Assembly (NCBI GenBank): GCA_963575745.1
Contig: CAUYUJ010003592.1
Coordinates: 62,001-126,000 of the forward strand
Source: Prorocentrum cordatum
Taxonomy: Eukaryota > Sar > Dinophyceae > Prorocentrales > Prorocentraceae
Length of the DNA: 64,000 bases
Reading direction: 5' to 3'
Shown: piece after piece, positions 38,373 to 48,253 of the stretch
Layout: the number at the start of each line of letters is the position of its first letter
Numbering within the stretch: position 1 is the stretch's first letter
Notes under the pieces: generated by a model
Told to the model about the DNA's origin: nothing
The model's database searches: none
The model's input: the letters and a program-made list of their open reading frames with translations, nothing else
Position numbers and translations under genes: made by a program

Positions 38373-38579
38373 GGACGCCCGACATGGGTACCGAAAGAAT
38401 GGGTACGATGCCCAACAGCAGTTCCTGTTCATTTTGAACAGGACTCGCTGTCCGCGCCGCCGCGGCCTGTGTTCATTTGAGACAGAAGGCCGCCTGCCCA
38501 ACAGCGGCCGCTGTTGGTTCGGGACAACATTTGTTGTTGGGCATGTTGCCCATTCTTTCGGTACCCATTTCGGGTGTCC
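38373..38579 (+). repeat. TIR repeat family B, copy 1
   Basis: The left arm GGACGCCCGACATGGGTACC and on to GAAAGAATGGGTAC is the inverted copy of the right arm (GCCCATTCTTTCGGTACCCA to GGGTGTCC). The 207-bp element contains the nested hairpins TGTTCATTTTGAACA and CAACAGCGGCCGCTGTTG. Near-identical copies lie at 58064 and 60264. Confidence 0.9.
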
Positions 38580-38639
38580 AAACTTGCGCGTGTCCCCGAG
38601 CGCACCCTATTGTTCAGGGCCCCCAAATCTTCGTGTTGA

Positions 38640-38797
38640 GTCGGGCATGTCCCTCTACAGGAGGCTTATCCAAGATTGTTTAAACATTAGTCTGGGGACT
38701 CCCGATGTATTTCTCAACAAATTTTGCGCGTTCTGCGATTCTTTTGGACTAGTTTCTGGTTTTCTTCGAAATCCGCTTGTAGGAGGACATGCCCGAC
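38640..38797 (+). repeat. TIR repeat family A, copy 4
   Basis: GTCGGGCATGTCCCTCTACAGG starts it and TTGTAGGAGGACATGCCCGAC ends it. It is 158 bp and shares AGTCTGGGGAC in the interior with other copies. It lies only 60 bp after family B copy 1. Confidence 0.9.
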
Positions 38798-39077
38798 CTA
38801 ACCTTAGTGGGCCCTGGATGCGACAGGGCAGTTTTTGTTCAGCGGTTCCGTTTGACCGTTTTTGCTGCCGTTTCCGACCTCGTTTTTGTTTCCGGTTCCG
38901 TCGCTGTTTTTTTTGTTTACCAGTTTCGGCTCTGTTCCGATCCCAGAGTTGCTTTTTGTCATTTCCTGTCGCCGTGTTTTGGCCCTTTCCATTTTCAAGA
39001 GATGTTTTTGCAGACGCGGTGAAAAAAGGCCTTGCTGTTTCCGGGGCCCACTAAGCCTCGGACCCCCTCGTTCAGCG
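38798..39077. other. no gene recognised; GTTTT-rich sequence
   Basis: Positions 38850-39000 contain repeated TTCCGTTT and GTTTTTG words. No domain was found. Confidence 0.45.
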
Positions 39078-39275
39078 GCAACGTAAGACTCGAGTACGCC
39101 AGAAATCGAGTTCGCTTGCGCTTTTGGACGAGCCCGCCTTGGATTTGGACGGTCCAGTTTTCGCGAGATGCTTGCAGCGGGAGCTCGCGTCAAATGTCAG
39201 GCTGGGTCTCGTCATGCTCATGATGTCTCCGTCAGGCCAACCCGAGGCCCCCGAACCCGAGTCTTGCGTCTCCCC
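39078..39275 (+). repeat. TIR repeat family J, copy 2
   Basis: AACGTAAGACTCGAGTACG at the left is matched, inverted, by CCGAACCCGAGTCTTGCG at the right. The interior matches 5744-5945 in order (TTTTGGACGAG, GGTCCAGTTTTCGCG, TGCAGCGGGAGCTCGCGTCAAATG). Confidence 0.7.
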
Positions 39276-39764
39276 GATCGTGCAACAACAAAGAGTCACG
39301 ACGGGAGGTTCTTGGGTATCTTTGGCCCCTGGAGGCTTTCCCCGGGCTTCTTGACTGCCAGAAGAACGACTCAGGATGAAAAGTCGGTCCCTGGGAAGGG
39401 GTCGAGACACCCAGGGTGGACGTTGTGACAGAAACTTATTTGATTCGCGGGTCGAGAGCGCACCTCTTCCGGTCGAAGCTGAGCGGGCCGCGCAGAGCTT
39501 TAATCAACAAACAGGGGGCGGGGATCTGAGGACCCGGGGTCACCGCACGGCTCTGGGGTCTGGGCCGCTCTCCAGGGACGTGGCGCGCGGCTCGGGCTGC
39601 CAGGGCCCGCGCCTTCTGATAGAAGCAGGGGGTGCTGCCCGGACGCCTTCCTTCCCTCCTCTGCCCCCCCCCCCCTCTTACCAGTCTGAAGCATATCCCT
39701 ATCCCTATGTTCGACATCACCTCACCTCGACGCCGATCTTAAGGATTCCCTCAGTTTCTGAGGG

Positions 39765-39814
39765 CCTATCCCTAAGATTGTCCTCGCTTTTTGCTCGCTC
39801 ATCTTAGGGATAGG
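39765..39814 (+). repeat. 50-nt hairpin
   Basis: CCTATCCCTAAGAT pairs perfectly with ATCTTAGGGATAGG, with partial pairing inward around TTTTT. A related CATATCCCTATCCCTATG lies near 39696. Confidence 0.8.
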
Positions 39815-39908
39815 GATACGTTCGAGGCTGGTTCCCCTCGGCGCGTCGACGGAACCAGGGTCCCAAAGTCGTGCGGTGCTCAGTGGCCACTGCGTTCGGT
39901 ATCGCTTC

Positions 39909-39942
39909 ACCGATCCCCATCCCCATCCCCATCCCCATCCCC
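39909..39942 (+). repeat. (CCCCAT)n microsatellite
   Basis: Five tandem CCCCAT hexamers. Confidence 0.9.
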
Positions 39943-40584
39943 TTCGAGACCCCCGCCAAATTACCACCCCAGTTGGGGATGCGCCCCTCGAGAACCGAAG
40001 GGAACGGCCTGTATCCCCATCTGGGGGGGGTAGATCGGCCAGTGGGGCCCAGGCCACGCCGCCGGGGATGGGGATCGGTTCAACGATACTCATGCGCAGC
40101 CTGGCCTTCTGGCGCAGCCCTGCGCTTCGCCGCGCTGGTCCCCGGCAGGCTGTGCCGCCTCACGGAGGGGGAGAGGAGGCAGGGAAGGCGCGGGCCACGC
40201 GCAGGCAGGAGGCCAGGGGTGGGAGGGGCGGGCCGGGCAGCGCCCTGTGGCACCGCCGCGGGAGACTCGTGCGCACGCCTCATGATGGGGCCGCTTTTGT
40301 GGATCCCCTGGCGACAGCGGGCGTGGCAGGGCGGAAGGGGGGGGGGTCAAGCTACAGCGGAGGCCCGTGCCAAGAGAAGCACCCCCGCTTGCCTCCAGGG
40401 TGCCGTGGGTTTCTTGGGTCTCGATGGCTTTGCCGTGGAAGGCGTGACGTTCCAACACAAAAAATCAATGGACGTCCTGGGGCCTCAGGGTTGGGTTTCT
40501 TGTGGAAGGTGTCTTGTGGACTGGCCACCACTGTAGGTGCGCTAGAGTCATATCTCTTGCCATGTCGTAGGTCTCCCATCTATT
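39943..40584. other. no gene recognised
   Basis: GC-rich sequence with no recognisable domain or strong repeat. Confidence 0.4.
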
Positions 40585-41060
40585 CGCACAGTCGGATGTC
40601 GAGCAGGGCAGTGATCCCACGAGGGTACGCGACGGATGGAAAAGCATAGCGCAGAAACGCACGGCAGAGTATAGCATGTCATAGCATGGCGCGGCATTGC
40701 ATAGTGAAGCATAGCATTACAAAGCATGGCAACGCAAAGCATGGCATCGCACAGCCGTGCACAACACAGCATCGCATTGCTCACGGTGGCATGGCTCCGG
40801 ATGGCTTGGAGGATAAGTGGCCCGTCTACCAGAGGACAGGGCCTGTCCGGAGTTCCGGCTCCATGTCCTCTGCCACCGTGCCTGCCCAATATGGGCGCCT
40901 TCGAACATCAAGTGCCGTCCGGAAACGCGGAAACGAAACCAGCGGTGCAGCGAGAATACGGTTTCGAACGACCGAAGCGTGGAAATGAGGGCAGCACTGC
41001 AGCGGCAAGACCATTTTGCAAGAACCAGAAAAGACCGCATTGAAGGAACACCAACCAAAT
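40585..41060 (+). repeat. dispersed repeat family O, copy 1
   Basis: It starts GTCGGATGTCGAGCAGGGCAGTGATCC, runs through degenerate CATAGCATGGCA repeats (40650-40790), and ends with CCGGAAACGCGGAAACGAAACCAGCG-type units and GCACTGCAGCGGCA. The whole is present inverted at 62340-62680. Confidence 0.7.
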
Positions 41061-41165
41061 CATGAAATCTTGTGCATAAAGCAATGCGCGGAGAGGACGG
41101 GACACTCTCCGGACAGAGTCAAAGAAAAGACGAGAGTAGTATTCTGTAATTCGAAAGCGGGGTGA

Positions 41166-41324
41166 GGGCTGCTAAAACCGTGGCTGCTAAAACGGCTCTC
41201 CCAGAAGGAAAAAAGAACTTCCCGGAATTGGGCGCGGCACGCGAAACAGTCAACGGGCTTCTTCCCGGAAGGACGAAGACAATTTTCCGGAGGTCGATTT
41301 TAGCAGCCACGGATTTAGCAGCCC
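41166..41324 (+). repeat. single TIR element, 27-bp arms
   Basis: GGGCTGCTAAAACCGTGGCT (and on to GCTAAAA) at the left and the inverted TTTTAGCAGCCACGGATTTA (and on to GCAGCCC) at the right differ at one position in 27. Inner words AACTTCCCGGAA and TTCTTCCCGGAAGG add secondary palindromes. It is 159 bp. Confidence 0.85.
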
Positions 41325-41436
41325 TTGCCCGGCTTCCGAGTATTCGTACAGGGTTGGTCGAGGGCGACGGCGACGGTGCGGCCGCCTTCTGGGAAGCCCC
41401 GCCGCCTTCTGAGCAGCCCCGCCGCCTTCTGAGATG

Positions 41437-41600
41437 GCCTTCCCTCCACCTGCACCTTCCATGGCTTCCAACCTCCGCGAAGGTGCGGAAGGATTCATCG
41501 ACATTCCTGTAAAACCTTACGCAGTTTGAGGGAACCCACATCGATCATATCGAGAAAGGGGCGGACAGCTCGGGCGGAAGGCCCTGAAGAATAAGGGTGA
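41437..41600 (+). repeat. dispersed repeat family H, copy 4
   Basis: TCCACCTGCACCTTCCATGG, CTCCGCGAAGGTGCGGAAGGATTCATCG, ACCCACATCGATCATATCGAG and GGGCGGAAGGCCCTGAAGAA follow the family order. Copy 5 at 41775 is inverted relative to it, so together they form a large inverted pair. Confidence 0.65.
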
Positions 41601-41663
41601 GGGTAACCCTTCTCGCTTCCCCTCCTCGCCCGCCGCCGAGAAGCGCTCTGGCCCAAGGTGCCC

Positions 41664-41750
41664 CCAGGACTTCCACGGAGGCCCCCGCGGCCTCCGTGGG
41701 ACCCCTCACGAGGCCCAGAGGGCCCCAGAGGCTCAACATGGAGCGAACAG
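41664..41750 (+). repeat. dispersed repeat family R, copy 1
   Basis: CCAGGACTTCCACGGAGGCC, CCGCGGCCTCCG, GGACCCCTCAC and CCCAGAGGGCCCCAGAGGCT recur at 44928-45016. Confidence 0.7.
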
Positions 41751-41774
41751 CTGGGGGCACGTTGGCCCACCCTT

Positions 41775-41945
41775 CCCTTCATTTTTCCAGAGCTTCCGCC
41801 CTAACCTTCCGCCCCTTTTTCGTTTTTGTTCGACGTGATCTACGTGGGCTTCCTTGACTTGCGTAGGGTTTCAATTTGTTTCGATGATTTCTCCTGCACC
41901 TTCTGCGGAGGTCGGAAGGCATGGAAGGTGGTGGTGGAGGGAAAC
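41775..41945 (-). repeat. dispersed repeat family H, copy 5 (inverted)
   Basis: On the minus strand the family order (CCTCCACCACCACCTTCC, CGACCTCCGCAGAAGGTGC, CCACGTAGATCACGTCGAAC, GGGCGGAAGGTTAGGGCGGA) is restored. Confidence 0.65.
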
Positions 41946-42559
41946 CCCGACGGAGGGTGTTCCGCCCTTTTCTTCCCAGCCTCGGGGTGTCCTTGCCTGG
42001 GCCCCAGGACCGTCAGGAGACGATTCGGGACGAGCAGCCGGTCCTCGGGAAGGGTTTCGGGACTTCCGTGGGCCCCGCGTGGAAGAGCACGGGACATCGC
42101 ATGCCTTGGATTATGGGAGAGAAGTTGTGGACGAGGCAGCCCTTGGGTCTGGCAGGTGTCCTCTCACCTGCCTCCCTCCTCCACCCCTCGTCCTGCCGTC
42201 CACCTGGCCCCTCCCTCCTCCTCGCCACTCGTCCGCCTCCCCCGAGCCCTGTCGAGCCAACCCCCCACGAGGTGCCTGCGGAGCCTCATGCGTACCTGGA
42301 GCCCTGGACTTCCTGCTGCCCTCTCTTGGAACACTTCCATACTCCCCATTCTCCCCTCCCCCTCCACTTGAATCCCCCACTCCATCCTCATCCACATTCC
42401 CACCCGAGGGAGGAGGGAAGAGACGAGGTGGACGAGGCTGAGGAGGAACTGTCTGGGAAAAGATGAGCAGGAGGAAGAGGAGGAGGAGTGGGAGGAGGAT
42501 GATGAAGGGTACCAGAGACTCCCGGAAACGAAAGAGGGCCGAACCCCCCTCATATCCTC
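41946..42559. other. no gene recognised
   Basis: The sequence is CCTCC-rich toward the right, with no domain. Frames here are Pro/Ser-rich artefacts. Confidence 0.4.
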
Positions 42560-43040
42560 CTCCTTCCGCCCTCCTCCTCATCCTCCTTCCTCCTCCCTCC
42601 TGCCTCCTCCTTCTTTCCTCCGTCCTCCGTCCTCCTTCTCCTCCTCCTCCTTCTCCTCCTCATCCTCCTCTCGCCTCCTCCTCCTCCTCCTCCGCCTCCT
42701 CCTACGCTCTTTCTGCTCCTCCTCCCCCTCCTCCTTCTCCTCCTCCTCCTCCTCCTCCCCCTCCCCTTCATCCTCCTCCTCCTCCTCCTCCTTCCCCTCC
42801 ACTCCTCCTCCTCCTCCTCCTCCTCCTCCTCCGCCCCTGCTCTCCTCCTCCTCCTCCTCTCCTCCTCCTCTCTCCTCTCCTCCTCCCTCCTCCTCCTCCC
42901 TCCTTCCTCCTCCTCCCCTTCCTCTCTCCTCCTCCTCTCCTCTCTCTCCTCCTCTCCTCCCCCTCATCCTCTTCCCCTCCGCCTCTCTCCTCCGCTCCTC
43001 CTCCTCCTCCTCCTCCTCCTCCTCCTCCGTTTTCTCCCTC
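42560..43040 (+). repeat. (CCT)n-rich tract
   Basis: About 480 bp are CTC/TCC triplets with CTT and CCCC variants. Confidence 0.95.
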
Positions 43041-43200
43041 ATCTCCCGTCGGCGACAACGGCGGCCGCTACTACGTCGACGGCAGAACCGCCGCGACGGC
43101 TCCCACCCGCGCGGAGGGGAGCTTCGGCATCGTGTGGTCGGCGCGGGGCCAGGACGCTTGCCTTCCCCTTTTCACAGCAGGGGGGCCAGGCGGCCCTGCT

Positions 43201-43260
43201 CTCGCCTCCTCCTCCTCCTCCTCCTCCTCCTCCTCCTCCTCCTCCTCCTCCTCCTCCTCA
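43201..43260 (+). repeat. (CCT)n microsatellite
   Basis: It is a near-pure CTC run, separated from the longer tract by 160 bp of unique GC-rich sequence. Confidence 0.95.
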
Positions 43261-43454
43261 GTGCCGCCCTCCCACAAGGACAGGGCGGCTCTATCTCGGA
43301 AGGCTGACCCAGGGGCTTGCGGTGAGGGCGCCACGAGGCGGGTCCCCCGCAAGCTCGGGTGCAGCCTAAGTTCGCATCGGCTGCTTGGCGCCTCGCTCCA
43401 CGAATTCTCCTCCTCCCTCCTCCCCCTCCCTCTTCCTCTTCCTCCTCCTCCTCC

Positions 43455-43737
43455 TCAGCGTGGTGACGGGGTAGGCCACAGCGATTCCCAGCGCGGTGAG
43501 GGGTTAGGCCGCAGCAGACCCCAGCGCGGTGAGGGGTTAGGCCACAGCACCCCCCAGCGCGGCGAGGGGTTAGGCCGCAACGAACCTCTGCGCGGCGAGG
43601 CGTTAGGCCACAACGGATCACAGCGCGGTGAGGGTTCAGGCTGCAGAGGCCCCCAGCTTGGCGAGGGGTTAGGCCACAGAGATCCCCAGCGCGGCGAGGG
43701 GTTAGGCCGCAGCGGGCCCCAGCGTGGCGAAGGGGAG
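43455..43737 (+). repeat. 33-bp minisatellite, about nine copies, readable as an 11-residue repeat
   Basis: The unit CAGCGCGGTGAGGGGTTAGG followed by CCRCAGCNRNCCC repeats about nine times with a period near 33 bp, so it keeps one frame (QRGEGLGRSGP-like units) inside a long open frame 42463-43806. The array's codon frame is preserved but composition explains openness elsewhere, so a real protein is unproven. It is not a CRISPR: units abut with no unique spacers. Confidence 0.85.
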
Positions 43738-43984
43738 CGCTCCCTGGAGGAGCGAAGTGCAGAGGAGCGGCAACGGCAGTCAATCAGGCTGCTCCTCGAG
43801 CTGTGAACCCAGGGTGAGCAGCGGCGACATTGACGCGACTCACGGAGTCGGCAGCGACGGGCGGCGAGGCATGAGAAGGGTGCGCAATGAGGCCGCGGGC
43901 CCACCCTCCTGTGGGCGTGTGCGGCGCGCGCCCGCCCAGGGGGCCGAGACCCCTGGCACGCATGCGCGCGCCAAAGCACGCGTG

Positions 43985-44300
43985 TTAAAACTCCTCTTCC
44001 TCCTCCTCCTCCTCCTACTCCTCCGCCTCCTCCTCCTTCCTCCCCCCCTCCTCTTCCTCCTTCTCCTCCTCCTCCTCCTCCTCCTCCTCTCCCCTCCTCC
44101 TCCACCTCCTCCCCTCCTCCCTCCTACTTTTCCTCCTCCCTCCTTTTCCTCCCTCCTCCCTCCTCCTCCTCCTCCTCCTCGTCGTCCTCCTCCTCCTCCT
44201 CCTCCTCCTCGTCCCTCCTCCCACCTCCTCCTCCCTCCTCCTTTTTTCTCCTCGCCCTCCCTCCTCCTTATCCTCCCGATCCTCCTCGCTCCTCCTCCCT
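43985..44300 (+). repeat. (CCT)n-rich tract
   Basis: CTC and TCC triplets with CCTTTTCCTCC variants extend over about 300 bp. Confidence 0.9.
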
Positions 44301-44345
44301 CTCGTCGTTATCCGAGGTCGTCTCGGGCGATCGGCTCTCGCCGCA

Positions 44346-44470
44346 GCCCTCCACCTTCCGTACCTTCCGGCCTGTCGCGGAAGGCGCGGGAGAATCCGCC
44401 GAAACAGCGGAAAATGTGTGTTATGCAGTTCCAGGAAACCCACATCGTGGGGGGAGGAGAAGCGACGCCA
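44346..44470 (+). repeat. dispersed repeat family H, copy 6
   Basis: CCTCCACCTTCCGTACCTTCC, GTCGCGGAAGGCGCGG and GGAAACCCACATCGTGG follow the family order. Confidence 0.55.
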
Positions 44471-44739
44471 ACACCAGGGGGGCACCTCCAGCGAGGAGGC
44501 TCACGGTGTCTCTTCCGAGCCCGGGATAGGGGACGTTCCGAGCGAGAGGGGGGACCACGCCAGAGGACCCCTCTCTGGCTTCTCCCGCTGGTGGTCCCTA
44601 CGTAGTAGTCTAGTGTTGGTATCACTTTCCCATGTTCCTACATAGCTCAGATCTAGAAGGGGGGGGAAGGCTAGGGCGGAAGGCCCGGGAGGGCCAGGAC
44701 GCATCATCCCTCCGGGCTCCAGAGACGGGGGGCGCTACA

Positions 44740-44900
44740 GACGCGGATCAGTCAGAGCGCCAGACCTTGCAGGATCCTGCAGAGCCAGGGTCGCACCGAC
44801 CCGGGCTTGGGTGCAGGATCTTGCAAGATTTTGCAGGATCCCGCAAGGCCCGACTGACCCGGGTCTCGATTGACCTGGGCCAGTAGATCCACGACCCCGC
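44740..44900 (+). repeat. GACCCGGGTC/TTGCAGGATC repeat cluster, family S copy 1
   Basis: Repeated TTGCAGGATC(C/T)TGCA and GACCCGGG words lead to GACCTGGGCCAGTAGATCCACGACC. A similar arrangement (GGATCCTGCAGCATCCTGC ... GACCCGGGTCAGAAGATCCCCGACG) occurs at 59755-59970. Confidence 0.55.
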
Positions 44901-44927
44901 CCTAGGTGGCCCCAGCCCAAGATGACT

Positions 44928-45016
44928 CCAGGATTTCCGAGGAGGCCCCCGCGGCCTCCGCAGGACCCCTCACCAAACCCAGAGGGCCCCAGAGGCTCCG
45001 AAAATGGAGCGAAGGG
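44928..45016 (+). repeat. dispersed repeat family R, copy 2
   Basis: It matches 41664-41750 block for block, in the same orientation. Confidence 0.7.
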
Positions 45017-45543
45017 CAGGGCGGAAGGCCAGGGCGGAAGGCCCGGAAGGGCCAGGGCGCCCCCCCGCCCTTTCCCGCAGCAAGCGAGGCGGCGCCTGCT
45101 CGTGCCCCCTTGCCGCAGGGCCGCCACAGCGGCGGCGAGAGCGCGGCGGCAGCTCCAGCGGCAGTTCCAGCAGGGGGAGGAAGGTATTGAGAATGACCAT
45201 CCATCGTGCTGCCGTCCGAGCTTGTAACTTCGTCGCCACAGCCAGAAGCGGCGTCGGACGACCAGCCAGCCGGGACCGCGCCCGCTTTGGAGGGGCCTGG
45301 GGTGACCGCCCTTGTAGCGGACTTGGGTCGGGGCAGAAGTACTTGATGCATCGAAGAAGGACGGGCATAAATGCAATGCCGCGCAAGCAGTCGGCGGGGG
45401 GGCAATGCCATGCAAGCAAATTGTATATATCTGCATCTACTCATATACTATACACATGTAGACTCTTTTTGGGAGGACGAAGAGGCCGCCAGATTCAGGT
45501 GATCGCAAACATGCACCAAGAGGGCAAGGGTTTGGCGACAGGC
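45017..45543. other. no gene recognised
   Basis: No domain was found; there is an AT-rich TATATA patch near 45423-45455. Confidence 0.4.
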
Positions 45544-45692
45544 CCCGTTTCCATTGGAAATCGCGGATTTCCGCCGCCGAGCGAGGTGGCACCGGCCGCA
45601 TTTTGGGGAGGGCACCTCCCCCGATCCATGGATTTGGCGACCGCGCGCTAAGTCCGTGGATCGCTAATCCATGTTTGCGTGCCCCCGACAGA
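45544..45692 (+). repeat. dispersed repeat family K, copy 1
   Basis: TCGCGGATTTCCGCCGCCGA, GGTGGCACCGGCCGCATTTT, CGATCCATGGATTTGG and CGTGGATCGCTAATCCATG recur at 53627-53769 with few changes. CCATGGATT and AATCCATG words make internal foldbacks. Confidence 0.8.
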
Positions 45693-45857
45693 GAGATGTC
45701 CTCGCAGTGGCGGCGGCGTCCCCAGCATTTCAAGAGTTGACCATTCAGCTACCCCCCACGCCACCCACCCTTCCCAAGGTTACTTTCGGAGACTCATCCC
45801 CCATCTTCTTTTTCGGTAGCAAATCATGGGAGCCTGGAGTATGCCCTCTCACTGCCG

Positions 45858-46015
45858 TCTCCAGCGTCGACTGGCGCTGAACAGCGTCTGGGAGTCGATG
45901 AGATAGCGCCGATTTAGCGTCGTCTAGCGTCGATTAGCGTTGATTTAGCGTCGATTTATCGTCGATTCGCAAGAGCCGAAAAAATTGTATGGGAGGCCCC
46001 CATGAGATGACACCG
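45858..46015 (+). repeat. AGCGTCGATT repeat, family L copy 1
   Basis: GGGAGTCGATGAG and TAGCGCCG are followed by five or six AGCGTCGATT units, then TTCGCAAGAGC and CCATGAG-TG-CACCG. The same order occurs at 56585-56780. Confidence 0.65.
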
Positions 46016-46655
46016 AACCCTCAGCTATCCCCCTGACGGCTCGGCGACGGCGACGGCGACGGCGGCGGCGAAATGACTAGTTGAGAAGCATGATTCACTT
46101 AGCCCCCGACGGCAATCATGAGTTGCAATTCTGGTTTTTCTTGGGGGGGGGCAGAGACCACCTGTCGCGGTGAGACGGCAGGCCGCCAGAAAGAGGTCAG
46201 CGGCAGCGTCCCAGGCGTTTCTGCAGCTGGCCGTTCGCTCCCACCCCACCCCCTGTCGCCGCCCGAGGACGGAGTCGCGGCGGCGATCAAGGAGATCGCC
46301 TGCAGTTCGGAGGAGGAGCTCAGTCGAGCGAGGCACGCGTCGCTCCCCTCGGTGCGCTTCCCCTCCTTGCCAGGGTGCCGAGTCTGCGCAGGGACCTCGC
46401 ACGCCTGGACGAGCCGCGCGCGCGCGCGATCCACTCAGTCGAGGTGCTGCGCACGTCGGTCGCTCAGGCGTGAGGGTTCAGGGCACGCCCTCCTCGCGCA
46501 CGAGACCCTTCCTCCCCGTTTCTCCTCGCTCCTCCTCGCTCCTCCTCCTCCTCCTCCTGCTCCTCCTCCTCTTCCTCCTCCTCCTCCTCCTCCTCCTCCT
46601 CCTCCTCATCCCCCCCCTCTTCCTCCCCCTCCTCAGAAGGAGCGGCGGTGTTCGC
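46016..46655. other. no gene recognised; CCT tract at 46520-46632
   Basis: No domain was found. The right part is a (CCT)n tract. Confidence 0.45.
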
Positions 46656-47025
46656 GCCGAGCCCATGTGGCCTCTTCGGGCTCTCCTGGAGGACCTCTTG
46701 GAGGCCTCTTGGGCCGTCTGGGAGGCCTCTGGGGGGCCTCTTGGGCCGTCTTGAGCCGTCGTGGACTCTCTTGGGCAGTCTTGGAGGCCGTCTTGGACCA
46801 TCTTGGGCGGACTTGGAGGCCATCTCGGGCCATCTTCGCGATGTTTTGAGGATGTCCCGAGCGAAACGACCGTTTCAGGGAGGATTTTTCGTGGAACCGT
46901 TCCTGGGCAATCCTCCTGGGACCCCGGCGGGACGGGCCGAAGCGCCAGGGGGAGTTCTTTTGGAATAAGAACCGAAACCAAAACCGAGAGGATCCAGCAC
47001 ACCAGGCACCCTTGCGATGAATCGA

Positions 47026-47180
47026 CAGGGGGCGGCGGATCGAAAACGCCTACGACGAACCACCGCCGCCCCCTGCCTTTTGGGAAGCGCCGATGTGGCC
47101 GAACGTCGAGGCCAGACCTGCCAAGCCATCGGACCATGTGTTCCCCGAATCGGTTTGGGAAGCCTTCGGGGAACACGTGG
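47026..47180 (+). other. hairpin pair in satellite unit 1
   Basis: CAGGGGGCGGCGG pairs with CCGCCGCCCCCTG (47026-47075). CCATGTGTTCCCCGAA pairs with TTCGGGGAACACGTGG (47134-47180) with a T-G wobble. Confidence 0.8.
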
Positions 47181-48096
47181 GCATCTTGAAGGTCATCTTG
47201 GCCGTCTTGGAGGCCTCTTGGGCGTTCTTTCGGCGATCTTTGGGGGCTCGTGGGCCGTCTCGGGCCGTCGGAAGGCCGAAAAGAAGCACATGTCAAACTC
47301 CGTCAAAAAACACAGGAACATCAATGTGTTGTCATCTTCTTGCCTTCGTGGAGGCCCTCTTGGGGGCCTCTTGGGTCGTCTTGGGCCAGCTTCGAGCCAA
47401 CTTCGGCCATCTTGGTGGGTTCCTGGCGCGTCTGACGCCGTCGGGAGCCGTCTTGGGGGCCTTTCTGGGCCAACGGGGGACCCTCTTGGGGCGCTTCGGG
47501 GCCGTCTTGGAGGCCATCTTGGGCGTCTTGGAGGCCATCTTGAGCGTGTTGGAGGCCTCTGGAGCCGTCTTGGGGCCTTCTTGGGGCCTCTTGGAGGCCC
47601 TTTGGGCCGTCATGGGGCCCTCTTGGGGGCCTCTTGGGCGATCTTGGGGGCCTCTTGGGCCGTCTTGAGCGGTCGGAATGCCGAGAAGAAGCGAATTCCA
47701 AAATCCTTCAAAACCATAAAACAATTAATGATTTTGGCCTCTTCGGGCCCTCCTGGAGGACCTCTTGGAGGCCTCCTGGGCCGTCTGGGAGGCCTCTGGG
47801 GGGCCTCTGGGGGGCCTTTTGGGCCGTCTTGGACTCGCTTGGGCCGTCTTGGAGGCCGTCTTGGACCATCTTGGGAGGACTTGGAGGCAATTTTGGGTAA
47901 TCTTCGCGATTTGTTGAGGATGTCCCGAGCGAAACGGCCGTTTCAGGGAGGATGTTTCGTGGAGTCTGTGCACGTGGGCAGGCCTCCCGGTTCCCCGGCG
48001 GGACGGGCCGAAACCCATTGGGAGAGTTCTTCTGGAAAAAGAACCAAAACCAAAACCGAGAGGTCTAGCACGCCAGGCACCCCTGCGTTGAATCGA

Positions 48097-48253
48097 CAGG
48101 GGGCGGCGGATCGAAAACGCCTACGGCGAATCACCGCCGCCCCCTGCCTTTTGGGAAGCGCCGATGTGGCCGAACGTTGTGGCCAGAGGCCTGCCAAGCT
48201 ATCGGACCACGTGTTCCCCGAATCCGTTTGGAAAGCCTTCGGGGAACACGTGG
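48097..48253 (+). other. hairpin pair in satellite unit 2
   Basis: The same two stems as unit 1 lie at 48097-48146 and 48207-48253. Here the second stem reads CCACGTGTTCCCCGAA, perfectly paired with TTCGGGGAACACGTGG. Confidence 0.8.

Noticed and set aside
33334-38501. Long Glu/Arg, Pro/Ser or Leu-rich frames (for example 37119-38501 minus strand)
   Set aside because: They arise from (GGA)n/(CCT)n tracts, open in several frames at once, with no independent coding evidence.
43455-43737. CRISPR-like array (33-bp repeats)
   Set aside because: Units are contiguous with no unique spacers, no cas genes are present, and the genome is eukaryotic in character.
42463-43806. 447-codon Pro/Ser-rich protein with C-terminal repeats
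   Set aside because: Most of it is the CCT tract; only the 11-residue repeat is of interest and is reported as a minisatellite.
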